27,223 nt of DNA, from IMG/VR virus record IMGVR_UViG_3300012931_000066, positions 1 to 27,223 of that record. One strand, given 5' to 3'. The translations under genes were made by a program, and so were the position numbers. Shown piece by piece: positions 1-8,150 of this stretch. The stretch's first letter is position 1. Each line of letters opens with the position of its first letter. Below the pieces are notes generated by a model. The model saw only the letters and a list, made by a program, of their open reading frames with translations. It was not told the DNA's origin and did no database searches. The stretch comes from a virus.

Positions 1-348
1 AGTAACGTCTATTAAGCTAATAGGGGCTTTAAAAGTTAAATTCCCTCCGATTGTAGAGTCAACAAGGTCACAAGTTTTATCCCGACCGTTAATAATTATA
101 TTGTGGCTAGTATGGTCGTAATATATAGATATTCTTTCTACGTATCCATTAATAACCGGGGTGTTATTAATCAAAACTCTGCATGTGTCTGTTAAATTAA
201 TGGGAAATAAAAGATTATCTCTTGCCGTAGCTCTAAATTGAAACGCACCGCTTAATTGTTCTATGCTAATAGTGGCAGATGCCCGAGTGAAAATCCCGCA
301 CGACATCCCATTAATTTCCAATGTGATTGGTTGTATTTGAGGAAACAT
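1..348 (-). CDS. Baseplate hub protein, Mu gpP-like (3' end outside window)
   Basis: This minus-strand reading frame starts with ATG at 346-348 and stays open for 116 codons to the window edge, so the C-terminal part is missing. The protein begins MFPQIQPITLEING and contains NGYVERISIYYDHTSHN followed by NGRDKTCDLVDST. The GRDKTxDLVD block after a GYV strand is typical of the gpP/gp44 hub family of Mu-like phages, a homologue of the T4 gp27 ring at the tip of the tail tube. Its ATG overlaps the stop of the preceding DNA-circularisation gene (TAATG), so the two are probably translationally coupled. Gene order (tape measure, circularisation protein, hub) is that of Mu. Confidence 0.83.
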   Translation of the reverse strand, partial: MFPQIQPITLEINGMSCGIFTRASATISIEQLSGAFQFRATARDNLLFPINLTDTCRVLINNTPVINGYVERISIYYDHTSHNIIINGRDKTCDLVDSTIGGNLTFKAPISLIDVT

Positions 349-1538
349 TAACCCCCTCCACCTGCTAGAACTTTAATATTTCCATTCATTACTGTTGAAT
401 CTTTTAATGAATTTAAGGATACTATTTCGCTTTCGTTATCAAATCCATCATATAACTGATAAAGCAATACGGACAATGGGAGCGTCGGGCTATCAACAGA
501 AATGACCTTACTAATATTTACATTTAACTGTTCAAAATATTTGCGCGCCGTGGCTCTTAATTTTTCCAAAGCGATAACAATATCTCTCGGCAAATTATTA
601 TTAGACATCAAATATTGATATTTCTCCTCAAGATCTGATGTTATTTGATCTAACTGTTGGTCATCTAAATAAGTTATAGCTAAAGCGTTATCGAATAAAT
701 TTAATAAAATAAAACAATTTATGCAGCTATTGTATGTTATTCTATTGCTTAGCCTCTCTTTGGATTGTGGCGTTATTGGATTAATAACAGTATCGTCATC
801 GCCAAAGTAATAAACTTTAGAATTTAGCTTATACCCAGAAGTCGAATCTTTTGCTAAATAATTAAAGCTATCAAATAAATTCTTGGTGTCTGACCCTAGG
901 TTTGTTGTGTCTTCAATCAAAGCATACCTGTTAGAATTATAAGATGTATTAGCTAAATTAAAATCGTTTAAAGCATTGTTTTCGGTGTTAACGGGCTCTA
1001 CTACTGAATTCAAATTTTGAGTTAATCCGCCCATTTTATTCCCTAAATCGGAAATATTTCTTTGAAAGCTCGTTGAAATATTATCTTTTAAATAATCGGC
1101 AGTTTGCCCCGCTATCTGTTCCGCCATGTCATCAAACCCTGACAAATTAATTCCTAAGAATTGAGGAAAGATGTTGCTGTAAGCTTCTTCGAAGGTTATT
1201 GTAAATATACACTCACCAATCCTTGTCATCTCTTCTGAAACTGTGTATTTTTTAACTACAACAGATAAAACACCATAGAATGGATGAACTAAAACCCCGA
1301 TTCCCTTTATTTGCAAAGCAACAATTAAAGCTTCTCTCCTTACTAAAAAGTTATTCCCGGTAATAACTGCCCTAACTTCAAACGCCTTTAAATTTTCCCC
1401 CATGTCTTCTACATAGCGATATTTTTTATTAGGATATTCATGTGTAACAGTTTTCCTGCTTAAAGTCATATCAGAGCCAGACATTAAAAATTCTACCCCG
1501 TTAAAACTTGCAGAATATAATTGATTTAATAACGACAT
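348..1538 (-). CDS. Mu gpN-like DNA circularisation / tail baseplate protein
   Basis: The 396-residue product has an N-terminal segment (about residues 1-130: SASFNGVEFLMSGSD, then GIGVLVHPFYGVLSVVVKKY) that matches the DNA_circ_N family of Mu-like phages. In that family the strand block 'HPxxG' lies in the conserved domain, and the protein sits between tape measure and hub in the tail tip. The name comes from early reports of DNA circularisation; a structural role in the baseplate is better supported. The C-terminal part is Asn/Asp-rich and less conserved. The start ATG overlaps the tape-measure stop (TAATG at 1536-1540), and the stop overlaps the hub ATG, so three tail genes are coupled. 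Confidence 0.83.
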   Translation of the reverse strand: MSLLNQLYSASFNGVEFLMSGSDMTLSRKTVTHEYPNKKYRYVEDMGENLKAFEVRAVITGNNFLVRREALIVALQIKGIGVLVHPFYGVLSVVVKKYTVSEEMTRIGECIFTITFEEAYSNIFPQFLGINLSGFDDMAEQIAGQTADYLKDNISTSFQRNISDLGNKMGGLTQNLNSVVEPVNTENNALNDFNLANTSYNSNRYALIEDTTNLGSDTKNLFDSFNYLAKDSTSGYKLNSKVYYFGDDDTVINPITPQSKERLSNRITYNSCINCFILLNLFDNALAITYLDDQQLDQITSDLEEKYQYLMSNNNLPRDIVIALEKLRATARKYFEQLNVNISKVISVDSPTLPLSVLLYQLYDGFDNESEIVSLNSLKDSTVMNGNIKVLAGGGG

Positions 1539-3025
1539 TATCTAGCCCCCGCGGGAGCCAAATTACTACCCCTGTCTATATTAAACCAATTAACACCAGA
1601 ACTTGTGCTTGATATTCCTGATATGACATTAGTGCGGTCATGTACACGCATATCTATGCCAACAGAAGAAGTGCTATTTTTCGGGGCGTTAATGACATTA
1701 ACATTGGGGTTTACAGCTATATTTGGGCTAACGGCTATATTAGGATTTACAGCTATATTCGGATTAACGTAAGAACTTTTACCATATACAGGAGTCTCAT
1801 CGATTGCTTTATTTACCTCGGCAACTCCAGCTCCCATTCCCTTCCATGCTTCTTTTCGATATTTATATACATCCCCAGACGCCATGATCTTTATAGCATC
1901 CCATGCTCCCTTGAAATCATCTTTTGTGATTACTTTGCTTTTGAATATTGTGTATAGCTTTATCAGTCCATCAACTATCGTAGTGATTGCAAGAAGTGGG
2001 GCTAAACCAAGCCTAAGAGCCGCACCCATTATTGGGGCTACTTGTCTAATTAAAAGCATTGTTCTTAAAATAGAACCAAACACTACAGAAATTGGGTACA
2101 AAATTGCTAAAACTCCAGCGAAACCTCCGATTATTTTCAATAAAGTAGAATGTTCTGATATCCATTGTTTAAAAGCCTCTATCGTTTTCGGATCTTCAAA
2201 CTTATCTAATAATTCACCTACCCTATCCGAAAGCTTTTTAGTGCCAATTGTGGCGTCAAAGAATGAGGCGGTATAAACCCTTAAAGCATTATGAGCCCTC
2301 TCAGCTAAAACTTCTGGAGTTCTAGACATTTCTTGAAAAGTTTTAGAAAAATTACTCCCCGACGCTGTCATTTTTTCGATAGCTTTCTGAATTAGTCCCC
2401 ATCCAATTCTTCCTTGCAATACTTTCTGGAACTTTTCTTCGCTATACCCTGCCTCTTTACCCATTTTCCTTAAAGTTTCTATTATAGGGATCCCTTCTTT
2501 TTGCATTCTCCCGAGCATTCTAGCGGCACCAAAACCCATTGATTCAAATCCTACGAATTTCGTAGTGATTTCCTCGACGCTTTTACCGCTGACCCTCGCC
2601 ATCATCCCGTATTGTTTTAATCTTTTCTCTAAATCTCCCACAGGAACGTTAGCGGCTAGCAATTTCCTTGCAGATCCAGCCGTACTTTCGAAGCTAAAAC
2701 CTGTAGCCATTGCGGAGGCTTTTACTATATCCATAGCCCTTGCCGACTCTATCGCATTCTTGGCTACGGCATCCAACTGTAATTGCATATGTTCAAAATT
2801 CATGGAAGTTTTAAAAGCGTATGTAGCTGCTCCTGCAAGAGGTAACACTACGTAATTTCTTATGGTATGACCGATATTAGTTAAAGACCTCGAAAAGCTT
2901 TGAGTTCTCTTTTCGAAAGAGGAAATGTTTTCGCCTTGTTGTTTTAAGGATTTACTTAACTTCTCAAATGTACCGGAGAAATTGTCTACCGCCTTAATTA
3001 TGTAACTTAAATCAAAATCAGCCAT
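1538..3025 (-). CDS. Tail tape measure protein
   Basis: The 495-residue product has the tape-measure pattern: an N-terminal helical part (FSGTFEKLSKSLKQQGENIS), a conserved phage-tail domain rich in Ala/Gly/Met around residues 60-200 (FKTSMNFEHMQLQLDAVAKNA), and a hydrophobic segment near 290-355. It sits after the tail chaperone and before the baseplate genes, the normal position. It is short for the family; at the usual ratio of about 0.15 nm per residue it would specify a tail of roughly 70-75 nm (inference). The C-terminus carries an NPNIAV repeat (see separate entry). Its ATG overlaps the stop of the frameshifted chaperone product. Confidence 0.87.
   Translation of the reverse strand: MADFDLSYIIKAVDNFSGTFEKLSKSLKQQGENISSFEKRTQSFSRSLTNIGHTIRNYVVLPLAGAATYAFKTSMNFEHMQLQLDAVAKNAIESARAMDIVKASAMATGFSFESTAGSARKLLAANVPVGDLEKRLKQYGMMARVSGKSVEEITTKFVGFESMGFGAARMLGRMQKEGIPIIETLRKMGKEAGYSEEKFQKVLQGRIGWGLIQKAIEKMTASGSNFSKTFQEMSRTPEVLAERAHNALRVYTASFFDATIGTKKLSDRVGELLDKFEDPKTIEAFKQWISEHSTLLKIIGGFAGVLAILYPISVVFGSILRTMLLIRQVAPIMGAALRLGLAPLLAITTIVDGLIKLYTIFKSKVITKDDFKGAWDAIKIMASGDVYKYRKEAWKGMGAGVAEVNKAIDETPVYGKSSYVNPNIAVNPNIAVSPNIAVNPNVNVINAPKNSTSSVGIDMRVHDRTNVISGISSTSSGVNWFNIDRGSNLAPAGAR
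1691..1765 (-). repeat. NPNIAV repeat in tape-measure C-terminus
   Basis: About four tandem 18-base units encode NPNIAV, NPNIAV, SPNIAV, NPNVNV at residues 421-445 of the tape measure. The DNA copies differ at several third positions, so this is an older in-frame expansion, not a fresh duplication. The repeat lies in the part of the protein near the hub end of the gene; its function is unknown. Confidence 0.85.
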
Positions 3026-3682
3026 TTCTTTGCCTACTAATTTGCCTTTCAGCTTCTCTTTCGATTTCTTCTTTTATTTTAAGCGCGTTTTCTTGCAGCC
3101 TAAAAAATTCAGGAAGCGGCATATTTTCAAATCGATCGTAAGATACCGCTCCTTTATAAAATATCATCAAGTTAGAAACGGCTAAGTAATAATCATCTTC
3201 ATTGATATTACTTAAGATTATCCCAAAAAATTGGAGAAATACTCCCCAAGCAACTGAATTATCTCAGCATAAGAAATGCTATCATAATGCAATTCAAGAA
3301 GATCAATCTTGCCGTCCAACATGCAAATCCCAGAACTTAAAAGTAATTCTTTAAAAAGATCTAAAAAGTCAGAAAAATCAACTTTGATAGACTGTTGCAA
3401 TAGAGATACAATCTCTTTACCGTTAGCTACCTTAGGTTGACTATCTTCACTTTTAGAATCCTTAGTCATTTTTATCAACTGCCCCATTTTCTCCATCCCT
3501 AGCTTTAATATAATTTCTTGCTGGTCTATTTGAGCTCTTTGATAGCATTGCTGCAATTTAGCGCAAATCTTTCCATGCTTGATTGATGGGGCGCGCAATA
3601 AAAGCTTCTTAGCTTTTACCGATTCGCCTGCCTGATGATATTTGACATCGCTTTTTAAAATAAATTCGAAATCTTTTTGCAT
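3018..3682 (-). CDS. Tail assembly chaperone, -1 frameshift long form
   Basis: Slippage by -1 at T TTT TTG (3224-3230) would pass the 0-frame stop and continue 68 codons (GIILSNINEDDYYLAV... ending ERQISRQRNG) to a TGA at 3018-3020. The fusion is 153 + 68 = 221 residues. The extension contains DRFENMPLPEFFRLQENALK followed by a charged helix, like the T-domain extensions of other phages that contact the tape measure. The new stop overlaps the tape-measure ATG (ATGGCTGA), which strongly suggests this frame is really used: otherwise a 190-base hole would separate two otherwise tightly packed genes. Confidence 0.78.
3218..3682 (-). CDS. Tail assembly chaperone, short (0-frame) form
   Basis: The 154-residue product lies between tail tube and tape measure, the position of lambda gpG, P2 E and Mu gp41. 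It begins MQKDFEFILKSDVKYH and ends in a helical segment (SYAEIIQLLGEYFSNFLG). The last codons read AAT TTT TTG GGA TAA and contain the heptamer T TTT TTG, a standard -1 frameshift signal. The ATG has a good ribosome site (AGGTGA). Primary sequence similarity to known chaperones is weak by eye, so the call rests on position, size and the slippery site together. Confidence 0.75.
   Translation of the reverse strand: MQKDFEFILKSDVKYHQAGESVKAKKLLLRAPSIKHGKICAKLQQCYQRAQIDQQEIILKLGMEKMGQLIKMTKDSKSEDSQPKVANGKEIVSLLQQSIKVDFSDFLDLFKELLLSSGICMLDGKIDLLELHYDSISYAEIIQLLGEYFSNFLG
3224..3230 (-). other. -1 ribosomal frameshift slippery site T TTT TTG
   Basis: The minus-strand heptamer T TTT TTG fits X XXY YYZ in the chaperone frame, three codons before the 0-frame stop. 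No clear downstream stem-loop or pseudoknot was seen by eye. Confidence 0.75.
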
Positions 3683-3689
3683 TACTCAC

Positions 3690-4076
3690 CTATACAGTTG
3701 TTGAACCTTTAAATTCCAAATCAATTTCTCCATCCGCTCGAGTTTGCACGGTATAATTCCCGGTAAATGCCGCGTTGGAAATAGTTCTACTGAAACTATC
3801 TTGAGAAAAACTAATAGCGTTATCAGCACCGTTAGTTTTCCAAAGTCTTGCATATCCGATATTTTCTACATCCGCGTAAAGCTTAAACTTCACTGTCGAT
3901 ATTTTAGTTTCCGCGTTATCAGAATATACAGGCTCTAAAGCCCCGCCTCCTGCGGATTGAACTTTAAAGCTTTGCTCTCCCAAACCTTCAATGTATTCCA
4001 AAGAGTTTGGAATAATCGCTATCACCTGATTGTTTATAACAATAGTAGGTGTAGATAATACTTTCTTTACTGCCAT
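3690..4076 (-). CDS. Tail tube protein, Mu gpM-like
   Basis: The 128-residue product has the pattern of Mu-like tail tube proteins: an N-terminal strand with the motif TIVINNQVIAIIPNSLEYIEG, a middle rich in charged strands (ETKISTVKFKLYADV), and a C-terminus ending with DGEIDLEFKGS. In the family this polypeptide stacks as hexameric rings inside the sheath. It follows the sheath gene closely and precedes the chaperone, as in Mu. The start has a good ribosome site (GAGGTAA seven bases before ATG). Confidence 0.85.
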   Translation of the reverse strand: MAVKKVLSTPTIVINNQVIAIIPNSLEYIEGLGEQSFKVQSAGGGALEPVYSDNAETKISTVKFKLYADVENIGYARLWKTNGADNAISFSQDSFSRTISNAAFTGNYTVQTRADGEIDLEFKGSTTV

Positions 4077-4088
4077 AAAATTACCTCA

Positions 4089-6047
4089 TTATGAATTTGT
4101 ATCAAAAGAAATTTGCATTGTTGCTACGATTTTTCTCAATTGAGTAACGATAGGAACAATCATAGTTATAGTTGCTTTACCGTTAGCTAAATCCAAGGTA
4201 ACCGTACGGTTGTTTTTGAAATACCTAAGAGCATCCTCACCAGATTGCGTCAAAACATATGTAGTAGCTAAATCGTTATATAGCCCGTCTAAATACGCGC
4301 TAATGATATTAGCATTAGCCATATTTCTATTTGGCTGAACATCTCCAGAAGTTAATCGGCATTGCGCGAATCTAGATCTCAAGTTATTGTAAAAATATTC
4401 ACGAATGTTTGATGATGTATCCACATATTCTGCATATTTAAACGAAACATCAGAATCGCCAGCCGGATTGGTTTTATATGTAGTGACAACTTCACCTGCA
4501 ATAATGCTAGTAGCCGCTATATTATTTGATAATACTGTTGCACCGGCAGACTTTAATGCTGCAATTTCATCTTTAGAAAATTCTAATCCGTTATCAATAG
4601 TTGGAAGATTCGCGAAAGGCGTGTTGAAATACGGCAAGCTTGCAATTGCCATGCCTCCAAAATTGTCTAACAAGCCGGTCGTGCTAATTACATATTGAGA
4701 AATATCAGCGTCAGTCGTTAGCCTCAATGACCTGATTGCGGCAAACTCAGCAGCGATAACATCATTAAGTTCCAATATTGCCGAGCCTTTATATAAAGTT
4801 GAACTAATGGCTTTATTAGCTAATATAATTAAGCTTTGGGAATTATAACTAGCAGCATCAGTTTCAATATTAGCAGTGCTATCAGTAATAGTGATGATCC
4901 CAACGCCATCTAAAACATTATTATCAACATTCCATCTATTATCTAATAAATCTAACAGAACATCGACATTGTATGTTGCAGGATAAACAACGGTTTGGTA
5001 TCTAGTATCTCCAATAACATCAAATAAATTAGTTAGAGATGGATTGGTGGCGCCTCCCGACATCGCTGTAACGGTGACTGAAATTCCCGCTACCGCCCCC
5101 TCAACTCGAAGACTTATTTTGTTCCCTTCTGTTCCCTTATTATTTGCAGTTATGGCAACGCTTCCAGTTGTATTGACTGCCGACACAGGACATTTAGCAT
5201 CCGCGGCTATGAAAGCTGCTAAAGCAGCCCCAACATTAGAAGCGGTTTCCCCGCTAGCAATATCTAATTCATACCTGTGATTAGCATAAGAACCGATTGT
5301 CGCGTATAAAGTTCCATCTTCGGTTGCCGTACCGCTAAAAACTACCGTTCCAGCTGCAGCAACAGCTCCAGCAACAGCATAATATGTTATCGTAACGCTT
5401 GATACCCACATTTGAGTTGCCCCAGTGTCCGTAAATATTTTTAAAGCTATGTCAGTTCCGGATGGGGTAAGAGTTGAAATATGCGCAGTTATCGTTGCCG
5501 CGGTAGAACTTTCAGCGAAAGTATTGCTAGAAGTTTCCCATGCTGTACCGCTCCAATATTTGCCATCTACAGTGTACCTAATCGTTCCATTATCAGTAGC
5601 GGAAAAACTAACGTAATTATATACACTGCCAATTCCAACGTCTGGGCAAGTAATAACATCATCAGCATAACTTCCGCCGCCTTGATCTTTTTGCTGTAAT
5701 CTCGAAGATGCAAACTCGGTTACATCTGTATCATAAGTAAATCCAGTTGAGCTAGTAAATAATTGGTTATAAGAACTTGTTTCCTCTGAATAGTCTACTA
5801 ATGGAATCGCATCCATTCTAGACACCTTATTAATCTTTTTAGCGGCTCTAATCATTCCAGATATTCTGGAATTAGATCCAAAAAGAGCATCTTGACCATT
5901 GGCGTTATCAATTGATGTGTAAAGTTGTCCCGATATGGCAGTCCCGGTTGTCATTTGACCGACAAAAAGAACTTTTTGTTCTGCATTTTCTTGCTTTAAG
6001 TAGGCTGGAACAATAGAGATGTCTACTTCTGGCAATCGTATTGGCAT
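4089..6047 (-). CDS. Tail sheath protein, Mu gpL-like, with an extra domain
   Basis: This is the contractile tail sheath. The ATG at 6045-6047 is chosen because it has a strong GGGGG ribosome site seven bases upstream and gives MPIRLPEVDISIVPAYLKQ, like other Mu-type sheaths; the frame is open 14 codons further upstream to 6089, but that part lies inside a structured leader. From this start the product is 652 residues, against about 495 for Mu gpL. The additional length sits near residues 95-230 (GGGSYADDVITCPD, RYTVDGKYWSGTAWE), resembling a beta-rich surface domain. The family core with GTEGNKISLRVEG and the C-terminal YVLTQSGEDALRYFKNNRTV are present. Confidence 0.88.
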   Translation of the reverse strand: MPIRLPEVDISIVPAYLKQENAEQKVLFVGQMTTGTAISGQLYTSIDNANGQDALFGSNSRISGMIRAAKKINKVSRMDAIPLVDYSEETSSYNQLFTSSTGFTYDTDVTEFASSRLQQKDQGGGSYADDVITCPDVGIGSVYNYVSFSATDNGTIRYTVDGKYWSGTAWETSSNTFAESSTAATITAHISTLTPSGTDIALKIFTDTGATQMWVSSVTITYYAVAGAVAAAGTVVFSGTATEDGTLYATIGSYANHRYELDIASGETASNVGAALAAFIAADAKCPVSAVNTTGSVAITANNKGTEGNKISLRVEGAVAGISVTVTAMSGGATNPSLTNLFDVIGDTRYQTVVYPATYNVDVLLDLLDNRWNVDNNVLDGVGIITITDSTANIETDAASYNSQSLIILANKAISSTLYKGSAILELNDVIAAEFAAIRSLRLTTDADISQYVISTTGLLDNFGGMAIASLPYFNTPFANLPTIDNGLEFSKDEIAALKSAGATVLSNNIAATSIIAGEVVTTYKTNPAGDSDVSFKYAEYVDTSSNIREYFYNNLRSRFAQCRLTSGDVQPNRNMANANIISAYLDGLYNDLATTYVLTQSGEDALRYFKNNRTVTLDLANGKATITMIVPIVTQLRKIVATMQISFDTNS

Positions 6048-6075
6048 ATTTCCCCCGAAATCAGTGTTAATTACT

Positions 6076-6152
6076 GCATGGAAACCCATGCGGCGTTAAC
6101 TGATCCCAGTTGAAATATTGGCGCACCAATAAATGCCAAGCGCTCCTGCGCT
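6076..6152 (-). promoter_or_regulatory. Structured leader element, copy 1 (sheath)
   Basis: Listed in plus-strand order: hairpin D GCATGG-AAAC-CCATGC (6076-6091), hairpin A AACTG-ATCC-CAGTT (6098-6111), hairpin B TATTGG-CGCA-CCAATA (6116-6131), linker AATGCCA, hairpin C AGCGC-TCCT-GCGCT (6139-6152). Read on the minus strand it is the leader of the sheath gene and ends about 30 bases before the start codon. A further perfect 7-bp hairpin (AGCCTTT/AAAGGCT, 6157-6176) lies next to it over the stop of the previous gene. On the minus strand the loops of C and A read AGGA and GGAT. Confidence 0.75.
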
Positions 6153-6162
6153 CTATAGCCTT

Positions 6163-7254
6163 TTAACTTAAAGGCTGATCGTCTAAATCAACATTCGTTT
6201 GCATAATGAGATTATGTTGCTCATTTAAATAGCTATTGAATTTTAAGTCAATATCCCTAAACGCAACACTATCGTCATCATCAATCGTATCATCATAGCA
6301 TAAGTCAAATTGATTTTCGAACTTAAATTCATGTATATAATAAGCTGGGCTATATTCTATGAATTGATGCCCCACAAAACCAATCTTAAATTCAGTATCG
6401 TCAGCAAATATTGATGGGAAATGGCATCTTAAAATGCTTTTAAATATCGGAGAAGCTAAATCCTGCATTAAATCTCTAGCGTTTAATCCTCCGACCTCTC
6501 TAGTTGTTGGAGTAAATACATAAATCGAAAATGGCTCAATAATTCTCTGCCTAAAATCTGCGCCTACCGTACTTGTTTTAGTACCATCATTAAAAGTATA
6601 TCGATCTTTAGAAGCAGTAATATTATCTAATACCACAAAAGCATATAGCTGCCCTTCTCCTTGCTTGGTATACATTTCTGTAGCTCTCTGTATAGAATTA
6701 GCTCCAGTTACTCTTATATTTGCTTGCGCATAAATTGTACCAAGAGCTGGGCTTTCAGGCAGGCTTGTTATCTGATAAGTAAAAGTTTTATCATCAATTT
6801 TAGTTATCTGGTATAAGCCGTTATAACCATGTTTTATATTTTGAATCGTTTGAATAAGCGTCCCCGCAGCCGGAGACTCTGGGTTCCCTGTTATGCTAAA
6901 AGTAAACGTGCGTCGATTGGGAACCGTTAGCAATGGATGAGAACCATTATATTGGCTTTGGTCTGCGCCTGTAATATTAACAGTCTCTTGGTATCCTTGC
7001 GTGTAATCATGATTGCTATTTGTAATAGCTGTTGCAATATTGCCAGATTGCGTTAAGGAGTTAATAGTAATAGGGGTAATTGCTCCGCTTATATATACAT
7101 ACGCACCTGTAGATAATCCATGGTCAACGCTAGTTACCGCAGTTACAATTGCCGAGGATCTAGTTAAAGAAGTAATAGCTATATTATCACTAAATAAATT
7201 AGTGTACCTTGGTAATACAAGCCATAATTGCTTTACTATATCTTGAGCTTTCAT
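6163..7254 (-). CDS. Tail terminator-like protein with inserted beta repeats
   Basis: The 363-residue product lies between the tail-completion protein and the sheath, where contractile-tailed phages encode the tail terminator (Mu gp37 position). The C-terminal half (QRIIEPFSIYVFTPTTREVGG, then IFKSILRCHFPSIF) looks like such a protein. The N-terminal half, about residues 30-175, holds repeated beta units: SVDHGLSTGAYVYISGA, and two copies of a YNG...FTFSITGNPESPAAGT / FTYQITSLPESPALGT pattern. This motif is common in phage structural proteins and usually acts as a surface or binding domain. The terminator assignment is by position; the insertion makes the protein about twice the usual size. 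Confidence 0.6.
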   Translation of the reverse strand: MKAQDIVKQLWLVLPRYTNLFSDNIAITSLTRSSAIVTAVTSVDHGLSTGAYVYISGAITPITINSLTQSGNIATAITNSNHDYTQGYQETVNITGADQSQYNGSHPLLTVPNRRTFTFSITGNPESPAAGTLIQTIQNIKHGYNGLYQITKIDDKTFTYQITSLPESPALGTIYAQANIRVTGANSIQRATEMYTKQGEGQLYAFVVLDNITASKDRYTFNDGTKTSTVGADFRQRIIEPFSIYVFTPTTREVGGLNARDLMQDLASPIFKSILRCHFPSIFADDTEFKIGFVGHQFIEYSPAYYIHEFKFENQFDLCYDDTIDDDDSVAFRDIDLKFNSYLNEQHNLIMQTNVDLDDQPLS

Positions 7255-7757
7255 AGATTACCGACGCTATACTTCAAATTTTTAATAAAATAATCTTTAA
7301 ATATCGCCTTTTTATTGTTATAGGCAGCACTTAAAAAAGGTCTTGGCGCTATTTTTTGAGAACCCCTGCCAGTCATGGATATAATGTTTTTATATTCCAG
7401 ATATTTAGCATAAGTTGCCGCACCGTAATGCAAATCAATACCAACTTGTAGCTTTTTATCTCCTACCACATTAAAATTTAACGATCTTTTTAAAGTTCCG
7501 CTTACCACCGCAGGAGCTTCTCCCGCTGCGGACGCTATATAAGATATTCCCTTTTTTAATCGTTGCCCTTTAGTTCCTATCCTTTTTATGTAAGTTCTAC
7601 CACTTTTTGGCTTGCTATCTATTAAATTCTTAGCCTCCTTGGTTAAATCTTTTCCTAGGTCATAAAATGCTCGCCTAATAGATTTACTAGTAGCATCATT
7701 CAAATTTTTAATGCTTAGCTTAGCCCTATTATTAGCTTCTTCTACAATCTTTATCAT
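7251..7757 (-). CDS. Tail completion protein, HK97 gp10-like
   Basis: The 168-residue basic product carries RRAFYDLGKDLTKEAKNL, a SGRTYIKR-type strand, APAVVSGTLKRSLNF and DLHYGAATYAKYLE, ending with IAPRPFLSAAYN. The pattern 'SG-L-RS ... YA-YLE-G ... PRPFL--A' is typical of the HK97 gp10 family, which acts at the head-tail joint or tail end. Its ATG overlaps the stop of the head-closure gene (ATGA), consistent with coupled translation of joining proteins. Confidence 0.82.
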   Translation of the reverse strand: MIKIVEEANNRAKLSIKNLNDATSKSIRRAFYDLGKDLTKEAKNLIDSKPKSGRTYIKRIGTKGQRLKKGISYIASAAGEAPAVVSGTLKRSLNFNVVGDKKLQVGIDLHYGAATYAKYLEYKNIISMTGRGSQKIAPRPFLSAAYNNKKAIFKDYFIKNLKYSVGNL

Positions 7758-8149
7758 GCAAAATTTACCTGCCTAGTCTTGTCGCCACGTAAAACCGCAT
7801 ACATTCTTAAAAACTTCAATTCCATTCCTAGCTCTTCAACCGTTATAATGTCGTAATATATTCCACGATATTCTATCCAGTCCTCGGCAGTAATTGTAAT
7901 CGTCGCAGGCTTCCTAATCCAAATTTTGTGAGTAGCTACTTTTTCTGTATTAGTGCTGTCAAAAATAGCCGTGCCTCCAGTGGTTTCAATATTCGCCCAA
8001 ACTTGAAGCTTCGCTGTAAAAGATTCCCCAGCGTTCACGTCGGGATATGTCGGTGCTTTTATCTGCCTAAGATTAATAGTTATAAAGCAATTTAACGACC
8101 CTGCGTCAACCAACTCCATGCCTTTTTTTGTAAATCTATATCTCGGCAT
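7754..8149 (-). CDS. Head-tail joining (head closure) protein
   Basis: The 131-residue product is beta-rich and includes TAKLQVWANIETTGGTAIF, EKVATHKIWIRKPATIT and DWIEYRGIYYDIITVEELG. The W-A-I-T/H-I-IR---I---D-I-Y-G--Y-I pattern is that of the phage head-tail joining family (SPP1 gp16-like), which closes the portal after packaging. It sits between the connector and the gp10-like protein, as in other HK97-type modules. Confidence 0.8.
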   Translation of the reverse strand: MPRYRFTKKGMELVDAGSLNCFITINLRQIKAPTYPDVNAGESFTAKLQVWANIETTGGTAIFDSTNTEKVATHKIWIRKPATITITAEDWIEYRGIYYDIITVEELGMELKFLRMYAVLRGDKTRQVNFA

Positions 8150-8150
8150 A

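Noticed and set aside
1640-2855. Long plus-strand open frames opposite the tape measure
   Set aside because: They are antisense to a clearly coding gene, have no ribosome sites, and odd composition; regarded as by-products of the codon use of the real gene.
6048-6089. Upstream start of the sheath gene at 6089
   Set aside because: It lies in the structured leader and has no ribosome site, while ATG 6045-6047 has GGGGG and gives the family N-terminus.
6076-6152. CsrA as general ligand of all four leader elements
   Set aside because: Copy 1 has AGGA and GGAT loops on the minus strand and copy 2 has AGGGA, but copies 3 and 4 have no GGA in a loop.
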